Positions 55,445 to 63,558 of a stretch of DNA of 64,000 nucleotides are shown piece by piece; position 1 is the stretch's first letter, and every line of letters starts with the position of its first letter. Made by a program: the position numbers and the translations under genes. The notes beneath the pieces were generated by a model that searched no databases, was not told the DNA's origin, and saw only the letters and a list, made by a program, of their open reading frames with translations. The stretch comes from Paenibacillus nanensis (GTDB lineage Bacteria; Bacillota; Bacilli; Paenibacillales; Paenibacillaceae), in NCBI RefSeq assembly GCF_003583765.1, contig NZ_QXQA01000016.1:1-64000 (forward strand), read 5' to 3'.

Positions 55445-56356
55445 ATGGCGACTGTTGATGTAGTTAGTATATTTACAAGAGGCGCAAGGTCAAGCGAAAC
55501 GGCTGAATTGCGCCTGGCGAGGGTCACGAATGATATTGCAAGAGCGACAGCGGTATGGAGCACAGGTTTCTTTCCGGGAGTAAGCTGCAATATCAATTTT
55601 AACAACTTGCAGATTATATTCCGGGATGACGTGACTTTGGAAGCAAACACCGTGCCTGGTATTAGCGATCCCAGAGTCATCAATCTGATCTCGCAGTCGA
55701 AAGCGGCGACGAACAATGCGGTAGCAATCTACGTCGTTTATGTGAGCGGGCCAACCCTAAGCTCGGGTGCGATCGGCAATGCTGGTCCGCAATTTGACAG
55801 TTTTACCGACACAACAGATTTCCGTATTGTTGGCCATTGCGTCATGAGCGACGATGCTATCGATACCTACGCATTGGCGCATGAAGCGGGACATGTTCTA
55901 TTTGGACGCTTTTTGAATAATAACTCGAACAGCTTTACGATTAACGATCCCTCGAACCCGGGGGAAGCCCATAACGACAATCCGAATAATATTATGTTCC
56001 CGTTCATCCCTTCAAGTAATCCGTTTATTAACGCTGCGCAGTGCAACGTAGCCAGTCAAAGCCGGGTCATCCGCGAGAACGTCGGCGCGGTTCCTATGGC
56101 AATGGCAATGGGAGGAGCCAATGCCTTCCTATCCGTATCGAACAACGCTGCGGGTTTTACATCGAGAAAGGGAGGATGCTGTCCGTGCTGCGATCAAGAA
56201 CATCATCCTGGCTATATCTGCGTGCCTATTCCGAAGCGCGTGAGAAGGCTGAATGAACATGTGTTTAAGCTGCTGAAGAAAGCCGGACCGGATAAACTGA
56301 ATACGAAGTTTAAATATGTTTGCAAAGATAAAATGATCGTTCCTAAACACAGGTAA
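55445..56356 (+). CDS. Cytosolic metzincin-like protease with Cys-rich tail
   Basis: A 303-residue protein. The zinc site is HEAGH (His146, Glu147, His150) in ALAHEAGHVLFGRF; a Met-turn-like NNIMFP follows about 45 residues on, with HNDNP before it as a possible third ligand. The N-terminal half is beta-rich. The C-terminus has GGCCPCCDQEHHPGYICVP with five Cys, then a Lys/Arg-rich tail. No signal peptide or membrane segment is present. The start follows GGAGG strongly. Metzincin relationship is inferred from the motifs; the family is not certain. Confidence 0.65.
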   Translation: MATVDVVSIFTRGARSSETAELRLARVTNDIARATAVWSTGFFPGVSCNINFNNLQIIFRDDVTLEANTVPGISDPRVINLISQSKAATNNAVAIYVVYVSGPTLSSGAIGNAGPQFDSFTDTTDFRIVGHCVMSDDAIDTYALAHEAGHVLFGRFLNNNSNSFTINDPSNPGEAHNDNPNNIMFPFIPSSNPFINAAQCNVASQSRVIRENVGAVPMAMAMGGANAFLSVSNNAAGFTSRKGGCCPCCDQEHHPGYICVPIPKRVRRLNEHVFKLLKKAGPDKLNTKFKYVCKDKMIVPKHR

Positions 56357-56581
56357 CAAGGGGGGAAAGTATAGAAAGGCGGTCCGGGCGCGGTCCGGTC
56401 TTTCTGACTTGGACAGCCGCTCATTCCGCAATCTGGCGGCAGCTCAATAGCATAAGTTATCGCGCGGGCTATGGCGGGCGCCGGAATCGTCCAAGCATCT
56501 GGCGCCAAATGACGACATGAGCGCCATGACTTGCGAGTAACCGCGCCGTCGCTTCACCTACATTCAGGGCTTGGACATTGA

Positions 56582-56607
56582 CCCCGACTCATTATCGGGG
56601 CTTTTTT
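56582..56607 (+). terminator. Intrinsic terminator
   Basis: CCCCGA (56582-56587) pairs with TCGGGG (56595-56600), followed by CTTTTTT. It would end the metzincin transcript. Confidence 0.65.
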
Positions 56608-56629
56608 ATTTGGTATGGACGATAGCGTA

Positions 56630-56657
56630 GAGTTGCCGTAAAGGCAGCTCCTTTTTT
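56630..56657 (+). terminator. Second intrinsic terminator
   Basis: GAG-T-TGCC pairs with GGCA-G-CTC around GTAAA, followed by CTTTTTT. It is a tandem terminator with the previous hairpin. Confidence 0.55.
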
Positions 56658-56759
56658 ACGTTCATTAAAGGAAAAGCAATATTTCGGGATGGACAGAAAT
56701 GGGGACTGCAAGACCGACTGGAGTAGTTGCCTCTTCATGATTATACGTTCAGTAATCGC

Positions 56760-56775
56760 CTTACAAAATTGTAAG
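56760..56775. promoter_or_regulatory. Perfect 7-2-7 dyad upstream of the hydrolase
   Basis: CTTACAA-AA-TTGTAAG lies about 90 bp before the membrane hydrolase gene; a further GTGTAAG half-site follows nearby. It is a candidate operator, but no regulator gene is adjacent. Confidence 0.4.
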
Positions 56776-56865
56776 ACCGTGTAAGGGAAATCGATAGCTT
56801 AGGCCTGCCTGACAGGATAACATTGGAGCAAACAAAATAGAGATTTTTTTAAAGGAGGAATCAAG

Positions 56866-58368
56866 ATGAGGGTGTTTGAACTGTTGCTTTTGTTGTCCAA
56901 CATCGGCTTGTTTGCCTTAACCGTTCTATTGAAAAAAGGACGGCGTAAAATTCCAGTCTTCGTTGTAAGCGGGACCGCCACGCTTTTGCTGATCATTCAT
57001 TGGACGGCGGAAGGATACAGAGTCCAGCTCTTATTCCTATATTGTATAACGATCATGTATTTGGCCATTTCGGGTTATCGCTATTTGAATAAAAGAAGCC
57101 CCCAAAAAATCCCCAGAATCGTGTCGGGCTCAATTTATGCCGCTATAGCGGTCTTGCTGGTCGTCACAGCGGGGCTCATGTATGCTTTTCCGGTGTTTAA
57201 ACTACCTGAGCCGACAGGCAATTTTAAGGTAGGAACACAAACTTTTCATCTCGTGGATACAAATAGGGAAGAGATTTTTGGCGTTGCCGGACATAGTAAG
57301 AGAGAGTTGATGGTTCAGGTATGGTATCCAGCTCAAGCAGGCACCGGCCAATACGCTCCCTTTATTCCCAATCCCTCGATTTTACGTTATATGGCTGCCA
57401 ACTATGGCCTTCCTGAGTTTACATTTCAACACCTGAAATATGTATCCAGTCATGCTTATGCGGATGCTGAAATCTCTCCGGCACAGACATCATACCCGCT
57501 GATCCTTGCGAATCCGGGCAACGGCTCTTCCAGGCTCCTTCACACGTCGCATGCCGAAAATCTCGCGAGTCATGGATATATCGTAGCCGTGATCGACCAC
57601 ACCTACAATACATTTGCAACCGAGTTTCCGGACGGTCGGATCACGACCAGCACAACTGACGATTTATTCTCTCCCGACCATGATTATCCGACGGAAAGAG
57701 GGAATCGCGACAAGTTAGGAAAAGTGTTAACCGACGATGTGGCGTTTGTGCTGGACCAATTCGAGCTCATCCAATCGGGGCAGATTCCAAGTCAACTGCA
57801 AGGGAGGATTGATCTCGGTCATGTCGGGGTGTTCGGTCATTCTATCGGTGGAGCGACGGCCTATGATGCTTCTTACGATCCGCGCATTGCGGTAGGAATA
57901 GACCTTGATGGAGGGCTCTATCGTCTGCGTGAAAAAGAGGGGCTGCAAAAGCCATTTTTGTTCATCAACTCGGAAAGCTATTTCGAACAATTAACAATGG
58001 TGATGGATAACCGGGTCTACACGGATGCAGAGCTTAACCGTATGGGCTCAACAAGAGAGTGGGAGGATCAAGTAACGGCGGATAAAAAAGTGGAGCTTGA
58101 GCGGATGCGCGAAACGGTCGAGGCAGGGGGACAAGTCCTTTATATCGATAATGCGGAGCATCTGAATTTTGCTGACGTACAGTTCATTTCCCCGACTTTT
58201 AAGCTGCTGGGTATTACAGGGAAGATAGTGCCAGAAAGAGCGAACTCCGTTATCAATGCCTATATGCTGGATTTCTTCGATATGTATCTCAAAAATAAAG
58301 GCGGAATCTTAATGAAAGGAGCGGATAGCCGCTTTCCGGAGGTGAAGCTCGTCACCTCGCAATTTTAA
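56866..58368 (+). CDS. Membrane alpha/beta hydrolase, PAF-acetylhydrolase-like
   Basis: A 500-residue protein with four N-terminal membrane helices (about 1-115) followed by an alpha/beta hydrolase domain of the platelet-activating-factor acetylhydrolase II type. The nucleophile elbow GHSIGG has Ser326. Asp in GIDLDGG and His in NAEHLNF complete the triad. Candidate substrates are short-chain esters or lipids. AAAGGAGG precedes the ATG. It is probably monocistronic. Confidence 0.82.
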   Translation: MRVFELLLLLSNIGLFALTVLLKKGRRKIPVFVVSGTATLLLIIHWTAEGYRVQLLFLYCITIMYLAISGYRYLNKRSPQKIPRIVSGSIYAAIAVLLVVTAGLMYAFPVFKLPEPTGNFKVGTQTFHLVDTNREEIFGVAGHSKRELMVQVWYPAQAGTGQYAPFIPNPSILRYMAANYGLPEFTFQHLKYVSSHAYADAEISPAQTSYPLILANPGNGSSRLLHTSHAENLASHGYIVAVIDHTYNTFATEFPDGRITTSTTDDLFSPDHDYPTERGNRDKLGKVLTDDVAFVLDQFELIQSGQIPSQLQGRIDLGHVGVFGHSIGGATAYDASYDPRIAVGIDLDGGLYRLREKEGLQKPFLFINSESYFEQLTMVMDNRVYTDAELNRMGSTREWEDQVTADKKVELERMRETVEAGGQVLYIDNAEHLNFADVQFISPTFKLLGITGKIVPERANSVINAYMLDFFDMYLKNKGGILMKGADSRFPEVKLVTSQF

Positions 58369-58373
58369 ATAAA

Positions 58374-58400
58374 GGAGACCCTGTTTTATTAGGGGTCTCC
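58374..58400 (-). terminator. Terminator between hydrolase and DUF523
   Basis: GGAGACCC (58374-58381) pairs with GGGTCTCC (58393-58400). On minus it is followed by TTTATTTAAA; it lies between convergent genes and may work both ways. Confidence 0.55.
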
Positions 58401-58436
58401 CCATTCTTTCTAACGAAGTCTTCAACAGCGGCGTAT

Positions 58437-58895
58437 TCAAAGGAGGTCATCAACAAATTGTTCTTCTGAAACGACTTTAAATCCATTTCTTTTGAGTAAG
58501 GATGAAGTAACTCCATTTCCCGCAACCTTATTGCCTTTAAACTCCCCATTATAAATCGTTGAACTTCCACAGGACGGACTATTCTCTTTTAGAACAACTA
58601 ATGTTGCGTTAATATTTTTAGCGATTTCTAAAGCAGCATAGGCTCCCTTTAAATAAAGCTCGGTAACATCTTTTCCCGATTTCTCCACAACTTTGGCCAC
58701 TCCATCCAGTACATCGTCCCCGTCTCCTCCAATTATTTCAGCAGGCTCCCTTGGGGTTGAAAATCCTCCAAGCAATTCAGGGCAGACCGCAACGGCTTTA
58801 TTTTCCTCGATTAATTTAGCCACTCTATCATCTAAACGATGCGTACCGTTATATCGTACCTTTAATCCGGCCAAACAAGAACTGACTAAAATCAT
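58437..58895 (-). CDS. DUF523 family protein
   Basis: A 152-residue protein of the widespread DUF523 family. It has MILVSSCLAGLKVRYNG at the start, then CPELLGGFSTPREP, KGAYAALEIAKN and LKENSPSCGSSTIYNG. The three conserved Cys (positions about 7, 42 and 109) suggest metal or Fe-S binding or a thiol function; the role is unknown. ATG 58895 follows GGAGGG; an upstream in-frame start at 58907 overlaps this site. Confidence 0.85.
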   Translation of the reverse strand: MILVSSCLAGLKVRYNGTHRLDDRVAKLIEENKAVAVCPELLGGFSTPREPAEIIGGDGDDVLDGVAKVVEKSGKDVTELYLKGAYAALEIAKNINATLVVLKENSPSCGSSTIYNGEFKGNKVAGNGVTSSLLKRNGFKVVSEEQFVDDLL

Positions 58896-59176
58896 AACTC
58901 CCTCCAAATTATCCCTTTAATTTAGATTGACTAGACTATCATAAGTTTCATGCCACTCAAATAAAAGTGGTGTGCAAAAGTTTTTTTAATAGGTTGCTTA
59001 ATGCTTTCGTTACTAATAGCTGTCGACAATCAGAACCAAGCAAGCTTGCTGTAGGGCAGTATGGAGCAAATCATTGCTAATGACTGCAACATAGCAATCC
59101 AAAAGAAACAAATGGATGCATCATGTACTAATATAATCATCAAACATAAATTTTTGCATTTAGAAGGGAGCAAGGC

Positions 59177-59605
59177 ATGGTAAATATCGAGCACTTGCAA
59201 ACCGTACGCGTTCCGGCGTCGAACGTGTATGAAGCTTTAACCACCGCTGATGGGCTGTCAGAAATATGGACCAATGAACTCATTATTCATAACCAGATTG
59301 GTCTGATTAATGAATTTAGATTCGGCAGCCATGACATAACGAAGATGAGAATAGAAGAATTAATCGCGAATAAAAAAGTCGTGTGGCAGTGTATAGATTC
59401 GGATCCAGAATGGATTGGAACGTATATTTCCTTTGATATTCAAGAGAAAAACGGGAAGTCTTTTATTACGCTGCGTCATACGGACTGGAGGGAAGTAACG
59501 CCCTTCTATCGCTCCTGTAACTACAACTGGGCTATTTTCCTTTATAGTCTCAAGTCCTACTGTGAAGATGGAGAGGGTCTCCCCTATCATAAACGTAAGT
59601 TTTAA
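59177..59605 (+). CDS. SRPBCC family protein (AHSA1-like)
   Basis: A 142-residue helix-grip protein: VRVPASNVYEALTTADGLSE, WTNELIIHNQIGL, NEFRFGSHD, NKKVVWQCID, FITLRHTDWREVTPFYRSCN and the terminal helix with NWAIFLYSLKSYCEDG. The order matches SRPBCC/AHSA1 ligand-binding proteins. A TATAAT (59132-59137) upstream may be its -10. The ligand is unknown. Confidence 0.82.
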   Translation: MVNIEHLQTVRVPASNVYEALTTADGLSEIWTNELIIHNQIGLINEFRFGSHDITKMRIEELIANKKVVWQCIDSDPEWIGTYISFDIQEKNGKSFITLRHTDWREVTPFYRSCNYNWAIFLYSLKSYCEDGEGLPYHKRKF

Positions 59606-59631
59606 TCATTTAAGCCATATTGGCTCAACGA

Positions 59632-59682
59632 AACAGCAATAGTCTAGGACTTTGTTTTCACGTCCTTGGCTGTTGCTGTTTT
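59632..59682. repeat. Dispersed hairpin repeat, copy 2
   Basis: AACAGCAA (59632-59639) pairs with TTGCTGTT (59673-59680), with an inner AGGAC/GTCCT stem, followed by TT. The core (59644-59677) matches the 55.1 kb copy in 29 of 34 positions. It overlaps the stop codon of the araC-type gene. Confidence 0.55.
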
Positions 59683-60542
59683 AATTTGAACTGTTCCCGA
59701 TATTGAGTGGGATTGATGGAGCAGAAGCGGGTGAAAGCCCGCGTAAAGGCGAACACATTGGAATAGCCGAGCGAATAAGCGATTTCGGTAACCGTTGCCG
59801 CTGTTTCGGCGAGCAGCTTTTTGGCTTTTGCGATCCGGACGTTCGTGATGCATTGCAAGGGCGTCATGCCGGTCTGCTGCGTAAAGGCAGTCGAAAAGTA
59901 ATTGCGGTTAAGACCGGCCATTGCCGCCAGCTGCTCGACGGTTATGCCTTCCGCAGCGTGCAGCTCAATATGCTGGAGGCTTTGCTCCACCCATTGAAGG
60001 GAACGCGGCTGGGAGCTGCCGGATTTCTTGACGAGAGCGGAGAAAAAGCGCATGAGCGCGCCTTGCATTTCCAGGGATTGCTGCATGCCGCCGGCTGTGT
60101 ATTCCCGCATCAGCACAAATAAGGAATCGGCGGCGTCTTGAAGGGCGGGGCTCCAGGCTTTTAATAAACAGGGCGCATCCGGTTCTATTCCCGCCTCTTG
60201 GAGCAGGGGGAGACAGCCGGGTCCGTCGAAAGCCAGCCATGAGAGCTGAAGCTCCATGCACGCCGATTCTCTATAGTAGGTATAGGTGCGGCCGGGGAAC
60301 ATGCAAAATAAGTCTCCCTTATTCGCCGCGAAAGCCTGATCGCCGCTAATAAAGTGGAGCGTGCCTTCTCTGATGATATGGATGCTGAAGCAGTCCATTC
60401 GTTTGGGACCCACGTGATAACCGGGCTTCGTCGTGCTTTGGCCGCCCCGTACTGCCCAAGCCTGTCCGCCGGTCTCCCACTCGCTTGGCGTATGATAGAG
60501 AAATTCAGCCCATTCATGCCCGTAGTCGTGTAGCGGCATCAT
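59658..60542 (-). CDS. AraC family transcriptional regulator
   Basis: A 294-residue protein. The N-terminal cupin-like ligand domain (about 30-140; FSIHIIREGTLHFISGDQAF, KGDLFCMFPGRTYTYY) is followed by two helix-turn-helix units (about 190-285; TVEQLAAMAGLNRNYFSTAF, EIAYSLGYSNVFAFTRAFTR). It is divergent from the sulfatase gene, and an inverted repeat occurs in the spacer, so it probably controls the sulfatase in response to a sugar-type ligand. Its 3' end is embedded in a dispersed hairpin. Confidence 0.9.
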   Translation of the reverse strand: MMPLHDYGHEWAEFLYHTPSEWETGGQAWAVRGGQSTTKPGYHVGPKRMDCFSIHIIREGTLHFISGDQAFAANKGDLFCMFPGRTYTYYRESACMELQLSWLAFDGPGCLPLLQEAGIEPDAPCLLKAWSPALQDAADSLFVLMREYTAGGMQQSLEMQGALMRFFSALVKKSGSSQPRSLQWVEQSLQHIELHAAEGITVEQLAAMAGLNRNYFSTAFTQQTGMTPLQCITNVRIAKAKKLLAETAATVTEIAYSLGYSNVFAFTRAFTRFCSINPTQYREQFKLKQQQPRT

Positions 60543-60563
60543 TTCAGCTTCTTTCTAAGAGAG

Positions 60564-60629
60564 TGTCGGAACCTAACAAAATGATAAAGCAACCTGATAT
60601 TAGAACATGGGATAATTGCCTTTCCGACA
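60564..60629. promoter_or_regulatory. Inverted half-sites between araC and sulfatase genes
   Basis: TGTCGGAA (60564-60571) and TTCCGACA (60622-60629) are perfect inverted copies 50 bp apart in the divergent spacer. They probably bind the AraC-type regulator; TATACT (60631-60636) follows the second half-site and may be the sulfatase -10. Confidence 0.55.
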
Positions 60630-60661
60630 GTATACTATGGAGTAGAGGAGGGGGCAATCGC

Positions 60662-62197
60662 ATGAAAAAACCTAACATTTTATTAATCACGAGCGATCAG
60701 CAGCATTGGAATACGATCGGCGCATTTAATCAAGAGGTGCATACCCCGAATTTAGATAGACTCGCGCGCGAGGGCACGACCTTTACTCGGGCTTATTGCC
60801 CGAATCCAACCTGTACACCAAGCCGGGCCTCGATCATTACCGGCATGTATCCGAGCCAGCATGGAGCTTGGACGCTCGGGACGAAGCTGCTGGAGGACCG
60901 CCATACGGTCGGAGAAGATTTTAAGAAGGCGGGCTACCAAACCTCGCTCATTGGCAAGGCGCATTTCCAGCCGCTGCGTTCGACGGAGCAATATCCGTCC
61001 TTAGAGGCGTATCCGGTGCTGCAGGATTTGGAGATGTGGAGCAAGTTCGAGGATTCGTTTTACGGATTTGATCATGTGGAATTGGCCCGCAACCATACGA
61101 ATGAGGCGCATGTCGGGCAGCATTACGCCCTGTGGATGGAAGAGAAGGGCTGCGCGAACTGGAGAGACTATTTCCTCCCGCCTACCGGCACGATGGATCC
61201 GTCGATTACCTACAAATGGCCGATACCGGAGGAGTATCATTACAACACATGGATCGCGGACCGCACGAACGCGCAGCTCGAGAAGTTCAAGAATAGGGAC
61301 GAAAGCTTCTTCTTATGGTCCAGCTTCTTCGACCCGCATCCCGAATATTTGGTTCCCGAGCCTTGGGATACGATGTACGATCCGGACAAACTGACGATAC
61401 CGACGCTCGTCCCGGGCGAGCATGACCGGAATCCGCCGCACTTTGGCATGACGCAGCAGGAGAACCCCGATTTTTCGCATTTGCTCGAAAGCGGCTACGG
61501 CGTCCATGGCTATCGCTCCCACCTGTATTACGAATATGGAGATAAGGCGAAACTAACGGACTACGACAAGAAGAAGCTGGTTGCGGTCTATTATGGCATG
61601 ATCAGCATGATGGATAAGTTTATCGGCAACATTTTAGACAAACTCGATGAGCTGGGGCTCGCGGAAAATACGATCGTTGTGTTTACAACCGACCACGGCC
61701 ATTTCTTCGGGCAGCACGGCCTACAGGCGAAGGGCGGCTTCCATTACGAGGATCTGATTAAGCTGCCGTTCCTTGTTCGGTACCCGGGTCAAGTTCCCGC
61801 GGGCCATGTATCGTCGAGTATACAGTCCTTGGTTGATCTGGCGCCGACGTTTTTGTCCTTCTGCGATATACCGGTGCCGAGCGCAATGACCGGCGTGGAT
61901 CAGAAGGAGGTTTGGTTAGGGAAGAAGTCCTCCGCCAGAGATCATGCGATCTGTGAATTCAGGCATGAGGCTACGACCATTCACCAGAAAACATACGTCG
62001 ATGAACGATATAAAATCACCGTTTACTACAACCAGACGTACGGCGAGATTTTTGATCTGCAGGAAGATCCGAATGAGCTGCGTAATTTGTGGGACGATCC
62101 GCAGCATGCCTCCCTCAAGTCCGAACTGCTCCTCAAATATATTTGGGCGGAGCTGGGCAAGGAGTCGATGCCGATGCCGCGAATTTGGCATGCGTAG
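60662..62197 (+). CDS. Cytosolic type I sulfatase
   Basis: A 511-residue alkaline-phosphatase-superfamily sulfatase. The N-terminal metal site is ILLITSDQQHWNTIGAFN; CTPSR has Cys51 as the residue converted to formylglycine by an FGE, encoded at 44383. The rest has TTDHGHFFGQHG and other metal-ligand segments. No signal peptide is present, so sulfate is released in the cytosol. ATG 60662 has AGGAGG upstream; upstream in-frame start codons lack a site. It is divergent from AraC and precedes an MFS transporter. Confidence 0.93.
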   Translation: MKKPNILLITSDQQHWNTIGAFNQEVHTPNLDRLAREGTTFTRAYCPNPTCTPSRASIITGMYPSQHGAWTLGTKLLEDRHTVGEDFKKAGYQTSLIGKAHFQPLRSTEQYPSLEAYPVLQDLEMWSKFEDSFYGFDHVELARNHTNEAHVGQHYALWMEEKGCANWRDYFLPPTGTMDPSITYKWPIPEEYHYNTWIADRTNAQLEKFKNRDESFFLWSSFFDPHPEYLVPEPWDTMYDPDKLTIPTLVPGEHDRNPPHFGMTQQENPDFSHLLESGYGVHGYRSHLYYEYGDKAKLTDYDKKKLVAVYYGMISMMDKFIGNILDKLDELGLAENTIVVFTTDHGHFFGQHGLQAKGGFHYEDLIKLPFLVRYPGQVPAGHVSSSIQSLVDLAPTFLSFCDIPVPSAMTGVDQKEVWLGKKSSARDHAICEFRHEATTIHQKTYVDERYKITVYYNQTYGEIFDLQEDPNELRNLWDDPQHASLKSELLLKYIWAELGKESMPMPRIWHA

Positions 62198-62227
62198 TAA
62201 CGAGAGTGAGACGTTTAGCATGGAGAA

Positions 62228-62267
62228 ACAGCCTCTTTGGCGGACTGCCGCCAAAGAGGCTGTCTTT
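62228..62267. terminator. Bidirectional terminator
   Basis: A 16-bp perfect stem, ACAGCCTCTTTGGCGG (62228-62243) with CCGCCAAAGAGGCTGT (62248-62263), has a 4-nt loop and CTTTT on plus. It separates convergent sulfatase and MFS genes. Confidence 0.75.
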
Positions 62268-62271
62268 TGCT

Positions 62272-63453
62272 TTAAGAAGCCGATACCGATTCCGTCCCCT
62301 CCTTGCGGGCCTTCCCCAGCACCCCTCCGAACAGAAATGTGACTAAAGACAGCGCCAGGCATACCGACGTGAAGATGCCAATCGTAGAATAGCCGCTGAA
62401 TTGCACATAGATTACGCCAGCGACCCAGGCGCCGAGCGTGTTCGCGCCGTTCATCGTCGAGTTGGCCAAGCTGGAGATCGTCCCGCGAAGAGAAGCGTTC
62501 AGCGAGGTGAGCGCCTCCATGACGGTCGGGAACAGGACGCCAAGAATCGTGTAGATGACGAGGTAGCCTATCGTTATGACAGGCAGATTCGTGAGCTGCG
62601 GAATAATCGCATAAAGCGCGATGATCAGCAGCATTCCCGCAATGGCCGCATTCGCGCGGCCCAGTTTTTTAATAATGGATGAGCTGATGACACTTCCCAG
62701 CAGCGTGCCGAATCCAAGAAACATCATCACCAATCCGATCCGTCCAATCGGAAGCTGAAAGCTGTCTGCCATCCATTTGCCGACGAATGCAAATGCCGTT
62801 CCGCTGCCCAAATGAAGCAGCAGATAGGCCATTAATCCGCTTCTCGCTTTGCCGCTTTTCACGAGAGGAGCGTACCTTCCAAGAATGGATGTCCGCTCGC
62901 GCGAGGCCGGCTTCATATCGGGCAGCGCATAGAATGCGATAAGATTCAGCAGCAGCGAAGCGGCGCCAACGGCCCAGAATGGAACGGACCAATGGGCGGC
63001 CGCAAGCCAGCTGCCTATAGGCACGCCAAGCGCCTGAGCCGCGGCGAGCCCGGAGAAGGCGATGCCCATCGTTTTTGATATTTTCGCGGGGGGCATAACA
63101 GCGGGGATGGAGGCCCATACCTGCGGAGCGGTGAACGCCGCGCTGACGCCGGCTAGAAAGCGAAACAAGCACATGGACCAGAAGCTGTCGGCAAATCCGC
63201 ATAGAATCGTAGATAGCGAAAATCCGAGCAGTCCGCACAGCAGAACCGTTCTTCGGTTCCAGCCGTCGGATAGAGGTCCGGCGATCAGCGCGAAAATGGC
63301 CGATCCCAGCGTATACGCGCCAAGCATCCAGCCGGCTGCATCGGTTGATACGCCGAACTCCGCCTGCAGCGTCGGGAGCAATGGCGAGATGAGAAACGTG
63401 TCGGTTCCAATCATGAACATGATGAGGAAAAATAGCGCGGTATAGCTGCGCAT
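62272..63453 (-). CDS. MFS transporter
   Basis: A 393-residue protein with 12 membrane segments. Motif A is GPLSDGWNRRTVLLCG after TM2; a central loop with charged residues (DMKPASRERTSILGRY) separates the halves. Its closest patterns are DHA1-type drug/sugar efflux MFS proteins; the substrate is unknown. ATG 63453 has AGGAG nine bases upstream; TTG 63459 is too close to that site. It is convergent with the sulfatase and divergent from a WYL regulator, which probably controls it. Confidence 0.86.
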   Translation of the reverse strand: MRSYTALFFLIMFMIGTDTFLISPLLPTLQAEFGVSTDAAGWMLGAYTLGSAIFALIAGPLSDGWNRRTVLLCGLLGFSLSTILCGFADSFWSMCLFRFLAGVSAAFTAPQVWASIPAVMPPAKISKTMGIAFSGLAAAQALGVPIGSWLAAAHWSVPFWAVGAASLLLNLIAFYALPDMKPASRERTSILGRYAPLVKSGKARSGLMAYLLLHLGSGTAFAFVGKWMADSFQLPIGRIGLVMMFLGFGTLLGSVISSSIIKKLGRANAAIAGMLLIIALYAIIPQLTNLPVITIGYLVIYTILGVLFPTVMEALTSLNASLRGTISSLANSTMNGANTLGAWVAGVIYVQFSGYSTIGIFTSVCLALSLVTFLFGGVLGKARKEGTESVSAS

Positions 63454-63558
63454 GGTCAATCACTCCTATTCGGTTACTGTTGCTTTCTGTTCCTATCGTA
63501 AAGCATAATAGTGACAGAACTTGTCATGAATTATTGGCGGAAATAAAGGAGATGTCGG

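Larger units (their letters stand above)
56357..56865. other. Intergenic region with terminators and a dyad
   Basis: 509 bp without a supported gene. It holds two terminator hairpins (56582-56607 and 56630-56657), a perfect dyad CTTACAA-AA-TTGTAAG (56760-56775), and GC-rich sequence around 56370-56480 with no reading frame I would defend. Confidence 0.45.

Noticed and set aside
56370..56580. Gene in the GC-rich stretch after the metzincin gene
   Set aside because: The short minus-strand frames there have no ribosome site or family match.
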